Shown one piece after another: positions 21,896-32,786 of a stretch of 64,000 bases of DNA (positions are counted from its first letter, which is position 1; each line of letters begins with the position of its first letter). Position numbers and translations under genes: made by a program. Origin of the DNA: Ascarosepion bandense (taxonomy: Eukaryota; Mollusca; Cephalopoda; Sepiida; Sepiidae); assembly GCA_037127315.1 (NCBI GenBank), contig JBBBDQ010000446.1, positions 1-64,000 of the forward strand. Reading direction: 5' to 3'. The notes beneath the pieces are model-generated. The model was not told the DNA's origin. It made no database searches and saw only the letters and a program-made list of their open reading frames with translations.

Positions 21896-22600
21896 TTAAT
21901 AATCATATGGCCCCAAGACAGGCATTTTACTGCCACTGTTGTGCAGGGGGTTACATATGAGAAAGTTATGTGAAGGAGTGTGAGGTTGCAGGGGTGTCAG
22001 GAAGGGAGTAGAAGGAAGAGAATAGTGATGAGAGTGGGGTGAACGGAGAAAAAGCGTGAGAGAGAGGATGTAAATTAGTGAGACAGGAGATGACTATTGA
22101 CTTCACATTTAAATTCTTGGAGATTATAGCTCTTGGGAAAGCAATTATGCGGAAGGGAATTCCACAGGCGGGAAGTGCGAGAAAAGAAGCTGTTAGAGTA
22201 GAATTTGCGTTTTGGTTTCACATTAAAAGGGTGGAACCTAGTTGCTAATCTTGTGGCTTGAGTAAATTCATATATAGGGGCCACCAGTGAGCCAAGTTCA
22301 TCGGAGCAGAAGCCGTGAAAGTGTTTGTAGAAGAGACATAGGAAAGCCATACTGCGTCGGTGAGAAAGTGACTGTATCCTATCTGCCAAGTTGGGATCGA
22401 TCACATTACAGATTCTCCGTTGGATTTGGTAGAGGACACCGAGATAGATCTGCTATAGCACCCGACCAGATATGGGAGCAATATTCAATGCACGGTCGAA
22501 TGGTAGATTTGTATATGTGCAGGATTGTTTCGGACGGGAAAAACCTCTTGGCCCTACACGGAGAACCGACTTTCTTAGCAGCGGATTTAGAATAAATTTA
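21893..22600 (-). mobile_element. Jockey-like LINE, copy 3
   Basis: The 3' end (CCAAGACAGGCATTTTACTG region) lies at 21893. The minus frame at 22404-22075 has DPNLADRIQSLSHRR, FYKHFHGFCSDELGSLV and SFFSRTSRLWNSLPHNCFP, the C-terminal domain of the same LINE ORF2. The upstream part (22405-22600) is frame-shifted. Truncated near 22600. Confidence 0.82.
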
Positions 22601-23175
22601 ATAGAAAAACCCTAAAAATTAGCTATTCGTGTACTAAAAATTTAGAGAGTATAAGCAGCTTTCACAATAGAAGGACCTTATCGAAATATAAAAAGCAAAT
22701 TGAAAACCTCAGGTCTACTATCACTGTTCAAGCTAACTCCAGAGTAACAACTCCTGGTGTCACAAACAATTTATTACAGTTCCAAACAACAAACGAAATG
22801 GTTTCCCTTGACACTTTTCCATGTTTCTCTGACACGCTTCTTTGCAATCTGGAAAGATTCTACTTGGATGCCTCACAGATCCGTCGTTACCACCCTCTTG
22901 ATAGCCTCCGCGCCTTCAAATCAGGTTCCGCTGAGTAGCTCCTAGAACTTAAGGAAAAGCGAGACATCACACTGAGCAATATGAGATAAATAGGGTGGTT
23001 GTTCCAGTCTTCTCGGCCATGAACAGCCGCCGGATCCTCAGATCGTTGATAAACAGTTACTTTCTAGAAATAGAAAGCTAACAATACTGTTCATTCCTTC
23101 ATCCGCAAGCCAACATTCACTGGACAATACCTCAACTTCAACTCCAAGCACCCATACAATTACGCTCACTGACCT
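22600..23175. other. unassigned sequence
   Basis: Higher GC than the surroundings. The plus frame at 22790-22936 (NEMVSLDTFPCFSDTLLCNL) is open for a while but ends early. I do not recognise it. It could be a decayed retroelement. Confidence 0.35.
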
Positions 23176-23362
23176 GCGTCCTCTCTCTCATGCTCCATTC
23201 TCCGTCCATTCCAATCTCATCAGTATTCTCATCCTTTTCTTACCCACTCCCTGACACCCCCTATAACCTGTCACTCTTTCTCATAACTTTCCTCCTATGT
23301 AACCCCCTGCAAAACAGTGGCAGTAAAATGTTTTCCCTTGGGCGATGTGATTATTAAAAAAA

Positions 23363-23365
<3 letters not shown>
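23175..23365 (+). mobile_element. Jockey-like LINE 3' end, plus strand
   Basis: TATAACCTGTCACTCTTTCT through GTGGCAGTAAAATG is the LINE 3' terminus, ending in an A-run (23355-23364) that leads directly into the GATA array. Confidence 0.75.
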
Positions 23366-23405
<40 letters not shown>

Positions 23406-23416
23406 TGAATGGACCG

Positions 23417-23469
<53 letters not shown>

Positions 23470-23535
23470 TGAACAGACTTAGATAGATAGATATGAACAG
23501 ACTTAGATTGATAAATAGATAGATATGAACAGACT

Positions 23536-23581
<46 letters not shown>

Positions 23582-23592
23582 TGAACAGACTG

Positions 23593-23649
<57 letters not shown>

Positions 23650-23715
23650 TGAACAGACTTAGATAGATAGATATGAACAGACTTAGATTGATAGATAGAT
23701 AGATATGAACAGACT

Positions 23716-23749
<34 letters not shown>

Positions 23750-23814
23750 TGAACAGACTTAGATAGATAGATAGATAGATAGATAGGTAGATAGATAGAT
23801 AGATATGAACAGAC

Positions 23815-23858
<44 letters not shown>

Positions 23859-23871
23859 TGAACAGACTTAA

Positions 23872-23914
<43 letters not shown>

Positions 23915-23967
23915 TGAACAGACTGACATAGATAGATAGGTAGACAGATAGATATGAACAGACTGAC

Positions 23968-24022
<55 letters not shown>

Positions 24023-24075
24023 TGAACAGACTGACATAGATAGATAGGTAGACAGATAGATATGAACAGACTGAC

Positions 24076-24111
<36 letters not shown>

Positions 24112-24160
24112 GTAGATATGAACAGACTGACATAGATAGATAGATAGATAGATAGACAGA
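23366..24160. repeat. (GATA)n array with GAACAGACT punctuation
   Basis: ~800 bp of GATA units interrupted at intervals by TATGAACAGACT. The long minus frames (SIYLSIYL) are translations of the repeat. Confidence 0.97.
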
Positions 24161-24335
24161 ATTCCCTTCCGTTTGCTTGCTTCCCTGACAGCTACAATCT
24201 CCAAGGGTTTAAAGGTAAAGTCAATATGTCTTCTCCTATCCCACTGACTTGAATCCTTATTCCATGCTTCTTTCTCCATCCTCTCCACTCTCATCAATAT
24301 TCTCATCCTTTTGTTACCCACTCCCTGTTCAGTCT
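24161..24335 (+). mobile_element. Jockey-like LINE fragment, plus strand
   Basis: GCTTCCCTGACAGCTACAAT and following bases are the reverse complement of the LINE segment seen at 16460-16480. Truncated on both sides. Confidence 0.65.
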
Positions 24336-24359
24336 ATCTAATCCAATGCTACCGTTATC

Positions 24360-25320
24360 GAAATAAGAATTATAAATTCCGAGAGCCCAACCCAAAAAAC
24401 AACAAATTTTATTAATTTTGAAGGAACGATTATATACAATAATTTTTTGCATAAAAGTTCCTTTATGGTTGGTACGATAAAAGTCACACCAGATGTTTAC
24501 GATGTACGAAAAAATGAAAATTACATTTAATAATAATTAAAACTTACGAGAATGGCGTAAGTTATACCCCTTTAACCAGTTGTATTACAGCTGATAATAA
24601 TTTTTATTTACGTTAATTACACTAACGTAAACATTTTTCATTGTCTTTTTATTATCAAAAAAGACAGTATTATTAAAAGCTCATTATTTAATTTTGAGTT
24701 ATATTATATTAAAGATTTTACACATAGAAAAAACTTTACTGATGTTTTTTTCTAAATTAATAGATTTTTACGTAAATTGAATAATACGCAAATGTAAACA
24801 AAAGGGTTACCCTATTATTTAAATATTTAAGAGACTTTAATTATAGGCTGAAAGTCTAAAAAGCCATTTACATTCAAGTTATGAAAACAATAATTTTAAC
24901 TTGAATAAATTACATATTAGCGCAGTTAATATGTAAAAATCTTGATAAAGAAGGTTTAATTTGACAAGCTTACGCAAAGGAAAATTTTGCAGACGATAAT
25001 TTTTCCTCATGGCGCCAGATATGGAAATTAGTGCAGTTGTCGACGTAAGCGTTCATTTCCAAAGAAACGCCCATATTCCAAATAAGGAATTTTTTAGAAT
25101 AATGCCAAAACACGCTCATGTTCCAAATAAAGAATTTTTGGAACAAATCCTAAAAGCGTCAGGATTGAGCGTTTATACATTTTGAATACAAATTTTTCAC
25201 TTGAATAATAGCGACAAAATCTTATAATTGAAAAAATTTCAACCGAGAAAATATTTTACAATAAAATATTAAAAATAATTGCCGTTCAGTTGAAATACCG
25301 AAAAATAATTTTTCCATAAT
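24360..25320. repeat. AT-rich repeat family O
   Basis: 25110-25320 recurs inverted at 29715-29945 (for example AATTTTTTGGAACAAATCC-like blocks and TTCAACCGAGAAAATATTTT). The rest, 24360-25110, is AT-rich without a frame. Confidence 0.55.
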
Positions 25321-25324
25321 CTGT

Positions 25325-25525
25325 ACTTCATTTACTGACTGATTCGTTTTCTACGACTTATCAACAGACAAGGAATTATTATGTAAAGATAAAGAAGGGG
25401 TTCAATTTTACATAACAATCAATATATAAATTGATCCCTCACTTCATGGCCACAGTCATTCTTTTCTTACCCACTTCTTGACACCCCCTATAACCTGTCA
25501 CTCTTTCTCATAAATTTCCTCCTTC
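25325..25525 (+). repeat. satellite monomer plus LINE tail, inverted relative to 20-21.9 kb
   Basis: GATTCGTTTTCTACGACTTA then ATTGATCCCTCACTTCATGG is the satellite in reverse. TATAACCTGTCACTCTTTCT is the LINE tail. The same pairing of parts exists at 20905-20970. Confidence 0.75.
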
Positions 25526-26000
25526 CATATGTGGTCAGCTACTTCTGACCACATATGGAAGGAGAAAGGGGATCAATGTCCCCTATTGGATGAAGTTGAA
25601 ATAATAGATAGAGAACGCCACTGGAAACTACGTAAACTTAAGGAATCAGCACATATGCTAGGCTACAAAAATCTCCTAAGCCGACCAAGCATAGAAATCC
25701 CTATGGGATGAAGTTGAAATAATAGATAGAGAACAACATTGGAAACTACGTAAACTTAAGGAATCAGCACATATGCTAGGCTACAAAAATCTCCTAAGCC
25801 GACCAAGCATAGAAATCCCTATGGGATGAAGTTGAAATAATAGATAAAGAACAACATTGGAAACTACGTAAACTTAAGGAATCAGCACATATGCTAAGCT
25901 ACAAAAATCTCCTAAGCCGACCAAGCATATAGATGAACACAATATAGGAACCAGTAATAAGGATTGCAAGAGAAAATAATTAGTGTCAAAAATTTCAATA
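25526..26000 (+). pseudogene. Penelope-type endonuclease C-terminal fragment with triplicated 118 bp
   Basis: The frame at 25550-25711 reads DHIWKEKGDQCPLLDEVEII, then DRERHWKLRKLKESAHMLGY, then LLSRPSIEI. This resembles the C-terminal region of GIY-YIG-bearing Penelope-like proteins, where a charged HW..R.LKE.AH block is followed by an RPSIE-type tail. A 118 bp coding unit (starts at 25591, 25709, 25827) is repeated about three times, so the same peptide is reiterated with stops between. The last copy runs on to IDEHNIGTSNKDCKRK near 25930. A second, worse copy is at 47925-48020. The family attribution is moderate. Confidence 0.6.
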
Positions 26001-26421
26001 TGAGCCCTGGTAAAAACTACTAGCAAAAATCATTAACGTAATAAACACTAGAGAAAATCATTAACATCAATAAATTGCAATATGAACTCTGGTAAAAAAA
26101 AGGTTACTCGATATTAGGTTTATAAGTCCCAAACTTGTTGTTGTTCTTGTCCTTAAGGACATACCAGCCAGTAGATATAAACGTTAGTTAGTTCCAGTGA
26201 CTGGACCAAAAGATTTGCGAAATCAATACCAGGCTCGAGCAGTGGGAAACTTACAGGGTTAGAGGGAGATAACTCATGACTTCCAGTAGTAGCTTTACGC
26301 AAGAAATGAGGATGGTATTCCTCAGTGATTGTAATACTGTAACTGTAATAATGATTGTAATAAAGGGTTTAGTTCGAGATGCCTAGCTGAAGAAGACCGA
26401 AGCGTACAACGGCCAAAATGG
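26000..26421 (+). repeat. 3' region of the second Penelope-type family, with hammerhead remnant
   Basis: Follows the endonuclease fragment. At 26387-26393 CTGAAGA is followed by A, GACCG, a 10-base loop and CGGCC (GACCG/CGGYC stem), then AAAATG where GAAAC would be expected. Helices I and III are absent. I read it as a dead hammerhead in the position expected for a Penelope-like pseudo-LTR. Confidence 0.45.
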
Positions 26422-27665
26422 CGTACAAATGGCAACAATAATGTAAATACTGTAAATAGTACCTCATCTCAGAAATATAGAAAAATAGAGGATCTATTAT
26501 TAAACGTCGTACAAATGGCAACAAAGATGAGAACAATAGTCCGAATAATGTAAATACTGTAAATAGTACCTCATCTCAGAAATATAGAAAAATCGAGGAT
26601 TTATTATTAAACGTCGTACAAATGGCAACAAAGATGAGGACAATAGTCCGAATAATGTAAGTACTGTAAATAGTACCTAATCTCAGAAATATAGAAAAAT
26701 CGAGGATTTATTATTAAACGTCGTACAAATGGCAACAAAGATGAGGACAATAGTCCGAATAATGTAAATACTGTAAATAGTACCTCATCTCAGAAATATA
26801 GAAAAATCGAGGATTTATTATTAAACGTCGTACAAATGGCAACAAAGATGAGGACAATAGTCCGAATAATGTAAATACTGTAAATAGTACCTCATCTCAG
26901 AAATATAGAAAAATCGAGGATTTATTATTAAACGTCGTACAAATGGCAACAAAGATGAGGACAATAGTCCGAATAATGTAAATACTGTAAATAGTACCTC
27001 ATCTCAGAAATATAGAAAAATCGAGGATTTATTATTAAACGTCGTACAAATGGCAACAAAGATGAGGACAATAGTCCGAATAATGTAAATACTGTAAATA
27101 GTACCTCATCTAAGAAATATAGAAAAATCGAGGATTTATTATTAAACGTCGTACAAATGGCAACAAAGATGAGGACAATAGTCCGAATAATGTAAATACT
27201 GTAAATAGTACCTCATCTCAGAAATATAGGAAAATAGAGGATCTATTATTAAACGTCGTACAAATGACAACAAAGATGAGGACAATAGTCCGAATCATGT
27301 AAATACTGTAAATACTACTTCATCTCAGAAATATAGACAAATAGAATGATCTATTATTAAGCGTCATATAAATGGCAACAAAGATGAGGACAATAGTCCG
27401 AATAATGTAAAAATATTGTAAATACTACCTCATCTCAGAAATATAGACAAATAGAATGATCTATTATTAAACGTCGTACAAATGGCAACCAAGATGAGGA
27501 GAATAGTCCGAATAATGTAAATATTGTAAATACTACCTCATCTCAGAAATATAGACAAATAGAATGATCTATTATTAAACGTCGTACAAATGGCAACAAA
27601 GATGAGTACAATAGTCCGAATAATGTAAATAGCGTAAATACGATCTCATGTCAGAAATATAGACA
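26422..27665. repeat. 107 bp satellite, about 11 units
   Basis: CGTACAAATGGCAACAAAGA starts at 26508, 26615, 26722, 26829, 26936, 27043 and so on, giving an exact 107 bp period. Early units are nearly identical; the last four are diverged. A truncated 86 bp unit begins the array. A single degenerate unit occurs at 48360-48430, again behind the same Penelope-type fragment. Confidence 0.93.
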
Positions 27666-27667
27666 AA

Positions 27668-27830
27668 CACATTTTGGTTGCTTCAATTTTTTCCTTCATC
27701 TTTGATGAGATTGGCCAGCATTCGCTGGATAGACATCAATTACTGTTTTCTTTGTTTTCAACGAAATCTTCCTGTCTCTCCATATTCTGCTTAGAATGAA
27801 TTGATTTTTGGCGTGGATATTCGGTTTATT
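27668..27830 (-). mobile_element. RTE-like LINE fragment
   Basis: TTTTTTCCTTCATCTTTGAT followed by AGCATTCGCTGGATAG is the reverse complement of the coding block found at 55340-55390 (YGSECWTISSKMKEK). Short and truncated. Confidence 0.6.
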
Positions 27831-27869
27831 TTGCTTTTTAAAAAGCTGCCTAATTTAAGCCCGTAAACT

Positions 27870-27904
27870 CCACACACACACGCACACACACGCACACACA
27901 CGCA

Positions 27905-27968
<64 letters not shown>
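27870..27968. repeat. (CA)n and (AT)n microsatellites
   Basis: CA/CG-type dinucleotides at 27870-27904, pure AT at 27907-27967. Confidence 0.95.
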
Positions 27969-27969
<1 letters not shown>

Positions 27970-27971
<2 letters not shown>

Positions 27972-28355
27972 ATGTTACGGAAATCAACGAATTTTAACGA
28001 AACTTGGTTATAAGCAACCAAGTATTTGAAATGAATTATTTCAAAATTATTTTTTATCGATACTCGTATTTAAGTAGATATTCTGTTTTTAATGAAACAG
28101 TATTATATATTTATTTCTACCGGCCTGATTTTTTACGATATATTTTTATTAGAAGAATATGTTGCATTCGGCTGGATTCAAACCTATATAGATAGGGGTC
28201 GCATGTTCGAATCCAGCCGAATGGCACACATTTTTCTAATAAAAATATATCGTAAATAATCAGGCCGGTAGAAATAAATATATAATACTGTTTCATTAAA
28301 AACAGAATATCTACTTAAATACGAGTATCGATAAAAAATAATTTTGAAATAATTC

Positions 28356-28360
<5 letters not shown>
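27970..28360. mobile_element. two tRNA-derived SINE copies, head to head
   Basis: 28025-28160 and 28225-28360 are reverse complements (CGATACTCGTATTTAAGTAG, ACCGGCCTGAT). They meet at 28160-28215, where GCATGTTCGAATCCAGCCG carries a tRNA B box. The SINE body is the same one found at 41459-42050. The tRNA part is truncated in both halves. Confidence 0.75.

Positions 28361-28400
<40 letters not shown>
28361..28400. repeat. (AT)n microsatellite
   Basis: Pure AT tract joining the SINE pair to the next family K copy. Confidence 0.95.
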
Positions 28401-28403
<3 letters not shown>

Positions 28404-28680
28404 AATGAATAAGGAACGAAGAAAATATTTTCTACGTTCAAAACATTAATTTAAAACAGTGTTCAATACAGAAATAGAGCAATGAATATTTATTATAAAT
28501 TATACTTTAGAATATTGTACAAATTACAATCTACTACAAAATTGCACATTTTGTTTTCACATTGCAAGAACAATGTTTCATCAGATGAGACATTATTCTT
28601 TCAAGGTCGAAACAAAATGAATACTTTTCTAGTAGATAATACATGTTTATTGTACATATTCTAATGTTTAATTTATAATA
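28400..28680 (-). mobile_element. family K element, copy 2
   Basis: Parallel to 5640-5985, also starting at an AT tract. Contains a hammerhead-like core at 28536-28592 (minus): CTGATGA, AA, CATTG-TTCTTG-CAATG, GAA, and helix III ACAAAAT/ATTTTGT. The upstream strand no longer pairs, so helix I is lost. Confidence 0.6.
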
Positions 28681-28739
28681 TATATATATATATATGTATA
28701 TTTATATATAATGTCCAAATAGCATAGTGATGATCCACG

Positions 28740-29199
28740 TATACTATCTTAATATATATAGGAAAGAATATTAAAACGTTTTGAGTTTAAAAATGTGTTT
28801 CTTTGACAGTATTTGTTTATTTCTCCTATTATATTTTATATTTCAGACCGCCCTCGGTCCTTCATCAGAAACAAATGATTTTAAAATTTGAATTAGTAAC
28901 GTATTTCGCCTGATTTCGCGAGAGTGTCTGTGAAGAGTCTGGTTACATCACGTGACGCAAACAAAACTCTCTCCACAAACGCGTCATGTGATGTAAACAA
29001 ACGCGTCACGTGATGTAAACAGACTCTTCATAGACGCTTTCGCGAAATCTCGCGAACTACGTTACTAATTCAAATTTTAAAATCATCTGTTTCTGATGAA
29101 GGACCGAGGGCGGTCTGAAATATAAAATATAATAATAGAAATAAACAAATACTGTCAAAAAAAACACATTTTTAAACTCAAAACGTTTTAATATTCTTT

Positions 29200-29205
<6 letters not shown>
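28740..29205. mobile_element. palindromic element (family D)
   Basis: Outer ends GGAAAGAATATTAAAACG and its complement, with arms of ~180 bp and a GC-richer centre containing repeated CACGTGATGTAAACA. Each arm includes a hammerhead-like core. Bounded on the right by an (AT)n tract at 29202-29241. Confidence 0.75.
28811..28876 (-). ncRNA. hammerhead-like motif, family D, arm 1
   Basis: Minus strand: ATTTGTTT, CTGATGA, AG, helix II GACCG-AGGG-CGGTC, T, GAA, an AT-rich segment (ATAT-AAA-ATAT), then AAACAAAT. The outer strands pair perfectly over eight bases, but the cleavage-site register does not fit the consensus. Arm 2 (29086-29150, plus) keeps the core and helix II with a changed helix I. 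Confidence 0.45.
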
Positions 29206-29241
<36 letters not shown>

Positions 29242-29244
<3 letters not shown>

Positions 29245-29700
29245 TCTGAATTAAATTTCTGGCAGACAGTGAATGGCCACTAGTATCTTTTCAGACATTC
29301 CCACCTTATTTATTTATTTTTTTGAAAGCATTAGATTGGTCACAGTGTTGGGTGTGGCATCGACAACACTTTTGACGCACCCGCAAACTTTCTACTTCTA
29401 TAATTGATCTTTTTTTTCTTTTTTTTTTTTTTTGTTACGGCTTCATTTGATTTCAGCCTGATGGGTACTTTTCCCCCATTCAAGTGAGTTTGGTTGGTGT
29501 GTGATGATATGCACGTAACTGCCATATTTTTCCATCTCAGATTTGCCTGGAAGAAATATAAATTTCCATTTTCACACTACAACTGCCGACCGCCTGACAA
29601 AGCTGAACGTAATGGTCAATCAGTTTGAGCCAAATATTTCATTCATCATTCAGTGAAACTCTGTCATTTTCTATAACCCATGACATTTTCATCCGGAAAA
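29242..29700. other. unassigned sequence
   Basis: Contains a T-run at 29409-29433. No credible gene. Confidence 0.4.
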
Positions 29701-29714
29701 ATCCACATGTAAAT

Positions 29715-29945
29715 GAAGTATTGATTATGTCAAAATTATTTTTCTGTATTTCAACCGAATGGTATTTATTTTTAATATTTAATTGTAAAATATTTTCTCG
29801 GTTGAAATTTTTTCAATAGTAAGTATTTGTCGCTATTATTAAAGCGAAAACTGTGTATTTAAATTGTATAAACTCTTATTCCTGACGATTTTAGGATTTG
29901 TTCCAAAAAATCACTTATCCACAGCTGACTAATTTTTGAATGTTT
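29715..29945. repeat. family O, inverted copy
   Basis: Reverse complement of 25110-25320. Confidence 0.6.
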
Positions 29946-29949
29946 CTTA

Positions 29950-30775
29950 TATATTGTAACGCGTAGATTTTTTACTTGCTATTCAAACATTTACTTTTAT
30001 AAAGAGTGCTCGATACAACGTAGAACCTTATATTGTAATGGTTGTTACAATGGTTTATAAATTCACATGCGCTTCTCATCGGGTGATAAGTTGGAATGAA
30101 AATTAAATGGTGAAAACAGTTTATTTATGGTGATATGATGTTTAATTGTATGTGGGGTGGGAGTTTATTTTGATTTAGTCGGCTGTATTATAGCCCTAGA
30201 GATATGGCCTTGTGTTAGGAGAGGTAGCTTAGTTTAAGACGGGTTTCTTATTTATTTTGTCTGGGTAGTTCTTCTATTGGGATTTATGGTTTTCTAAGTA
30301 AGGGTAGACATTTTTTGTTTATTTTACTGCTATCTAAGTGTGATTGGAAGTGGCGCCGCTGTTAATGAAAACGATGTCAGTAAATGTGGTGTGGAAGTTT
30401 AGTATGATCTAGTCATCCGTTTCTAGTCCTAGAGATGCCGCTTTGGGTTAGGAGAAGGGTGTGGGGCAGCTTAGTTTTGGACAGGTCAATTTTTCCTTTA
30501 GTTTAGATGATTCTTATAGTGGGATATATGGTTTTTTAGGAAGGTGTCATATCATATCATCATATCATATCACCATAAATAAATCGTTTTCATCATTTAA
30601 TTTCATTTCAACTTTTCACCCGATGAGAAGCGCGCATATCAGCTTCGCAACGCGAACATTTTTTTGTAGTGATACTATGAATTGATAAACCATTGTAACA
30701 ACCATTACAATATAACGCTCTACGTTGTATCGAGCACTCTTTATAAAAGTAAATGCATGAACAGCAAGTTAAAAA
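29950..30775. mobile_element. family N element with ~200 bp inverted ends
   Basis: About 29960-30140 (AAGAGTGCTCGATACAACGT, AATGGTTGTTACAATGG) is inverted at 30545-30770. The interior (30200-30540) matches 17940-18270. Long inverted arms with no transposase suggest a non-autonomous DNA element or two inverted short retroposons. Confidence 0.65.
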
Positions 30776-30800
30776 ACCTACGAGTTCTATAACTTTGTTC

Positions 30801-30803
<3 letters not shown>

Positions 30804-30861
<58 letters not shown>
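30804..30861. repeat. (AT)n microsatellite
   Basis: Pure AT tract adjoining the Penelope-like element. Confidence 0.95.
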
Positions 30862-30864
<3 letters not shown>

Positions 30865-31010
30865 TAAACATATTCTATTAAATATAAGAGACAATGAATG
30901 TCTATTATGTTTAATCATGAGCCGTTCTAAACGTCGTATTTTTGCTTTAATTTCAGTTGAAAATAAAGACAAATATTCTCCAACATTTGGATAATTATTT
31001 ATTGGTTTTC

Positions 31011-31049
31011 TTCTAAGCTTTCGGCTCACATGAGCCATCATCAGAGAGG
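31011..31049 (-). ncRNA. hammerhead-like ribozyme in Penelope-like leader, copy 2
   Basis: As copy 1, but with the exact consensus core CTGATGA. Helix II GGCTC/GAGCC, GAA, AGCT, U, AGAAG are unchanged. The TCT/AGA helix I base is present. Confidence 0.62.
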
Positions 31050-31230
31050 TTGTTTAAACTGAAATATGATAAAATCCACCATCACCGACGATTTTATTTT
31101 GTGTTGACATAAAACTCCGCTTGGCAACGGCAATAGTTACCAAAAATAATAAACGCAGTTCTTAAGTTTGCGATGCGGTTTTATGACGTCACACCGCGGG
31201 ATAGCGCGAAATGACAACAAAACCATGTAG

Positions 31231-31557
31231 TCAAATGCAATGTAATATGTTATTTCCTGTTTTAAAGTTGATTTTATTGAGTGTTGGTTGTTTTGATTTG
31301 ATGTACATGGCCTCCAATATCTGCAGGTTCCTCTTACTGTGTGTATGAGTAAGGATCACCGTATTGTTGACCAAAATCTGTCTGATATTACCTACATGTT
31401 TATGTTTTTCAGAGAAATGTTGTTTAATAGTACTCTGTTCAGAAAGATGACATATAAGTCTACGGGTGAGCGTGGTTGTAGTAAAACCAATATATGTACT
31501 AGGTTTTTGATTAGTATCAGAGATGCAATCTCTGAATGGGTATGTAAATAGGTACAC
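31231..31557 (-). pseudogene. Penelope-like GIY-YIG endonuclease fragment
   Basis: 108 codons corresponding to the last ~105 residues of the 4487-5581 protein. STYIGFTTTTLTRRL and ILEAMYIKSKQPTLN carry the YIG, Arg and Glu of the fold. The first GIY half (VVYQF in copy 1) is broken here by a stop just upstream of the first Met. No RT. Dead copy. Confidence 0.85.
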
Positions 31558-31697
31558 TACATTGGTTTTTTGTAAAGAATTTAGTTTAGTGCTTGTTGGG
31601 TTATTATAGACTATGAGGTCAATTGTTTTAAACTTTTTATAATATATAATGAGTTTAATTTGATTATTACTTTCGACTATATATATATATATATATA

Positions 31698-31900
31698 GTC
31701 ACAATACATTTTAAAAATACGTCTCTGATAAGACCTTGTATAAAAGCTGCACGAGTTTAATTAAAATTATATTATTTAAAAAAAGGAATTGTTTTAATTT
31801 AAAATTAATTATAAGAATGAAATAGACTAAGGTTTCAATATTTTTCCTAAAATAAATGTTTAGTTCTTTTAAATTCTACTGACAATTTGCACCTTACGTG
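31698..31900. other. unassigned AT-rich sequence
   Basis: Nothing recognised between the AT tract at 31681-31697 and the RTE fragments. Confidence 0.4.
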
Positions 31901-32350
31901 TCCCTTCAGAACGTTGGTAATCATGGCTCTCCACAATTTCCTGTCCTTTTTACTTCTTAGGAAAAATTGTCTTTTTCTTTCTCCCCTAATCCCTGATCTG
32001 TTACTCATTTACACAAGTTCATTCTTCTTCTTCTTTGCGTCCTTCCTCTTAAGAACATTGACGATCATTGCTCTCCACAACTTCCTGTCCCTTGTTCTTA
32101 GTAATTTCTTTTCTCTTTCAACCATTTGTTAAACCTCGTTTCGAAGATTTTTCTTCGTTCACTCTTGTTTTAGTATATTTTGTGAATGTCAAAATCGCCA
32201 AGCCCTCTTTCCTCATTCTTCTTCTTTCTTTATGGGCTGTATCCCTTCAGGACGTAGGCGATCATGGTCTTCCACATCTCCCTATTCCTTATAGCTTTTA
32301 ACACTCTTTCTTTTGTTACTCCTCCTAAACCCGGCTCTGCCATTTATATT
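31900..32350 (-). mobile_element. RTE-like LINE 3' fragments, three partial repeats
   Basis: The 3' block (like GTAGGCGATCATGGTCTTCC) appears near 31915, 32060 and 32250, each with changes. Same family as 54.4-55.9 kb. The plus-strand frames through it are antisense. Confidence 0.65.
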
Positions 32351-32530
32351 CTAGATTTATTGGCTCGAGCCAATAAATCTAGAATATAAATGTTTAGAAA
32401 CTAGCATGGCCACAAAGTGAGGGCTGAGTTTATGTACTGATTATTATATAGAAAATCATTTCTGTTGCTTCAAGTTTTTCCTTCATCTTTAATGAGATTG
32501 TTCAGCCTTCGCTGCTATCACATCTTAAAC
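32350..32530. repeat. satellite monomer and RTE scrap
   Basis: ATGGCCACAAAGTGAGGG at about 32405 is from the ~195 bp satellite. 32475-32515 is RTE coding in antisense. An inverted pair, TATATTCTAGATTTATTGG / CCAATAAATCTAGAATATA, sits at about 32346-32390. Confidence 0.6.
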
Positions 32531-32786
32531 CCTGAGCAAGAAACTGATTTCTTACAAAGAATTCCGATCCGATTCAAATGAACCTGTTGTAAAAGTTTTG
32601 AGGTTCATATGCTATAAAACGATAAAACAAAATGAAACCAAACCTTAATCTCAAAATGATTTCTTTGAAAGAATTCATATTATATTCATACGAACCTATC
32701 CTAAAAATCTTGTCGGCATTAAATAAACTATTAAGGTGTTAATATGCCGGAAAACAAAATAAATACAAATCCGGATCCACAAACTG

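Larger units (their letters stand above)
30862..31680 (-). mobile_element. Penelope-like element, copy 2 (3' part)
   Basis: Nearly identical to 4120-4925. Includes the pseudo-LTR ORF start (31041-30862), the spacer and the endonuclease, and ends upstream at an AT tract (31681). Confidence 0.85.

Noticed and set aside
23683..24321. 212-codon SIYLSIYL frame
   Set aside because: Translation of the GATA array.
26422..27665. Regular spaced repeats suggesting a CRISPR array
   Set aside because: Head-to-tail 107 bp satellite without distinct repeat and spacer parts; eukaryotic context.
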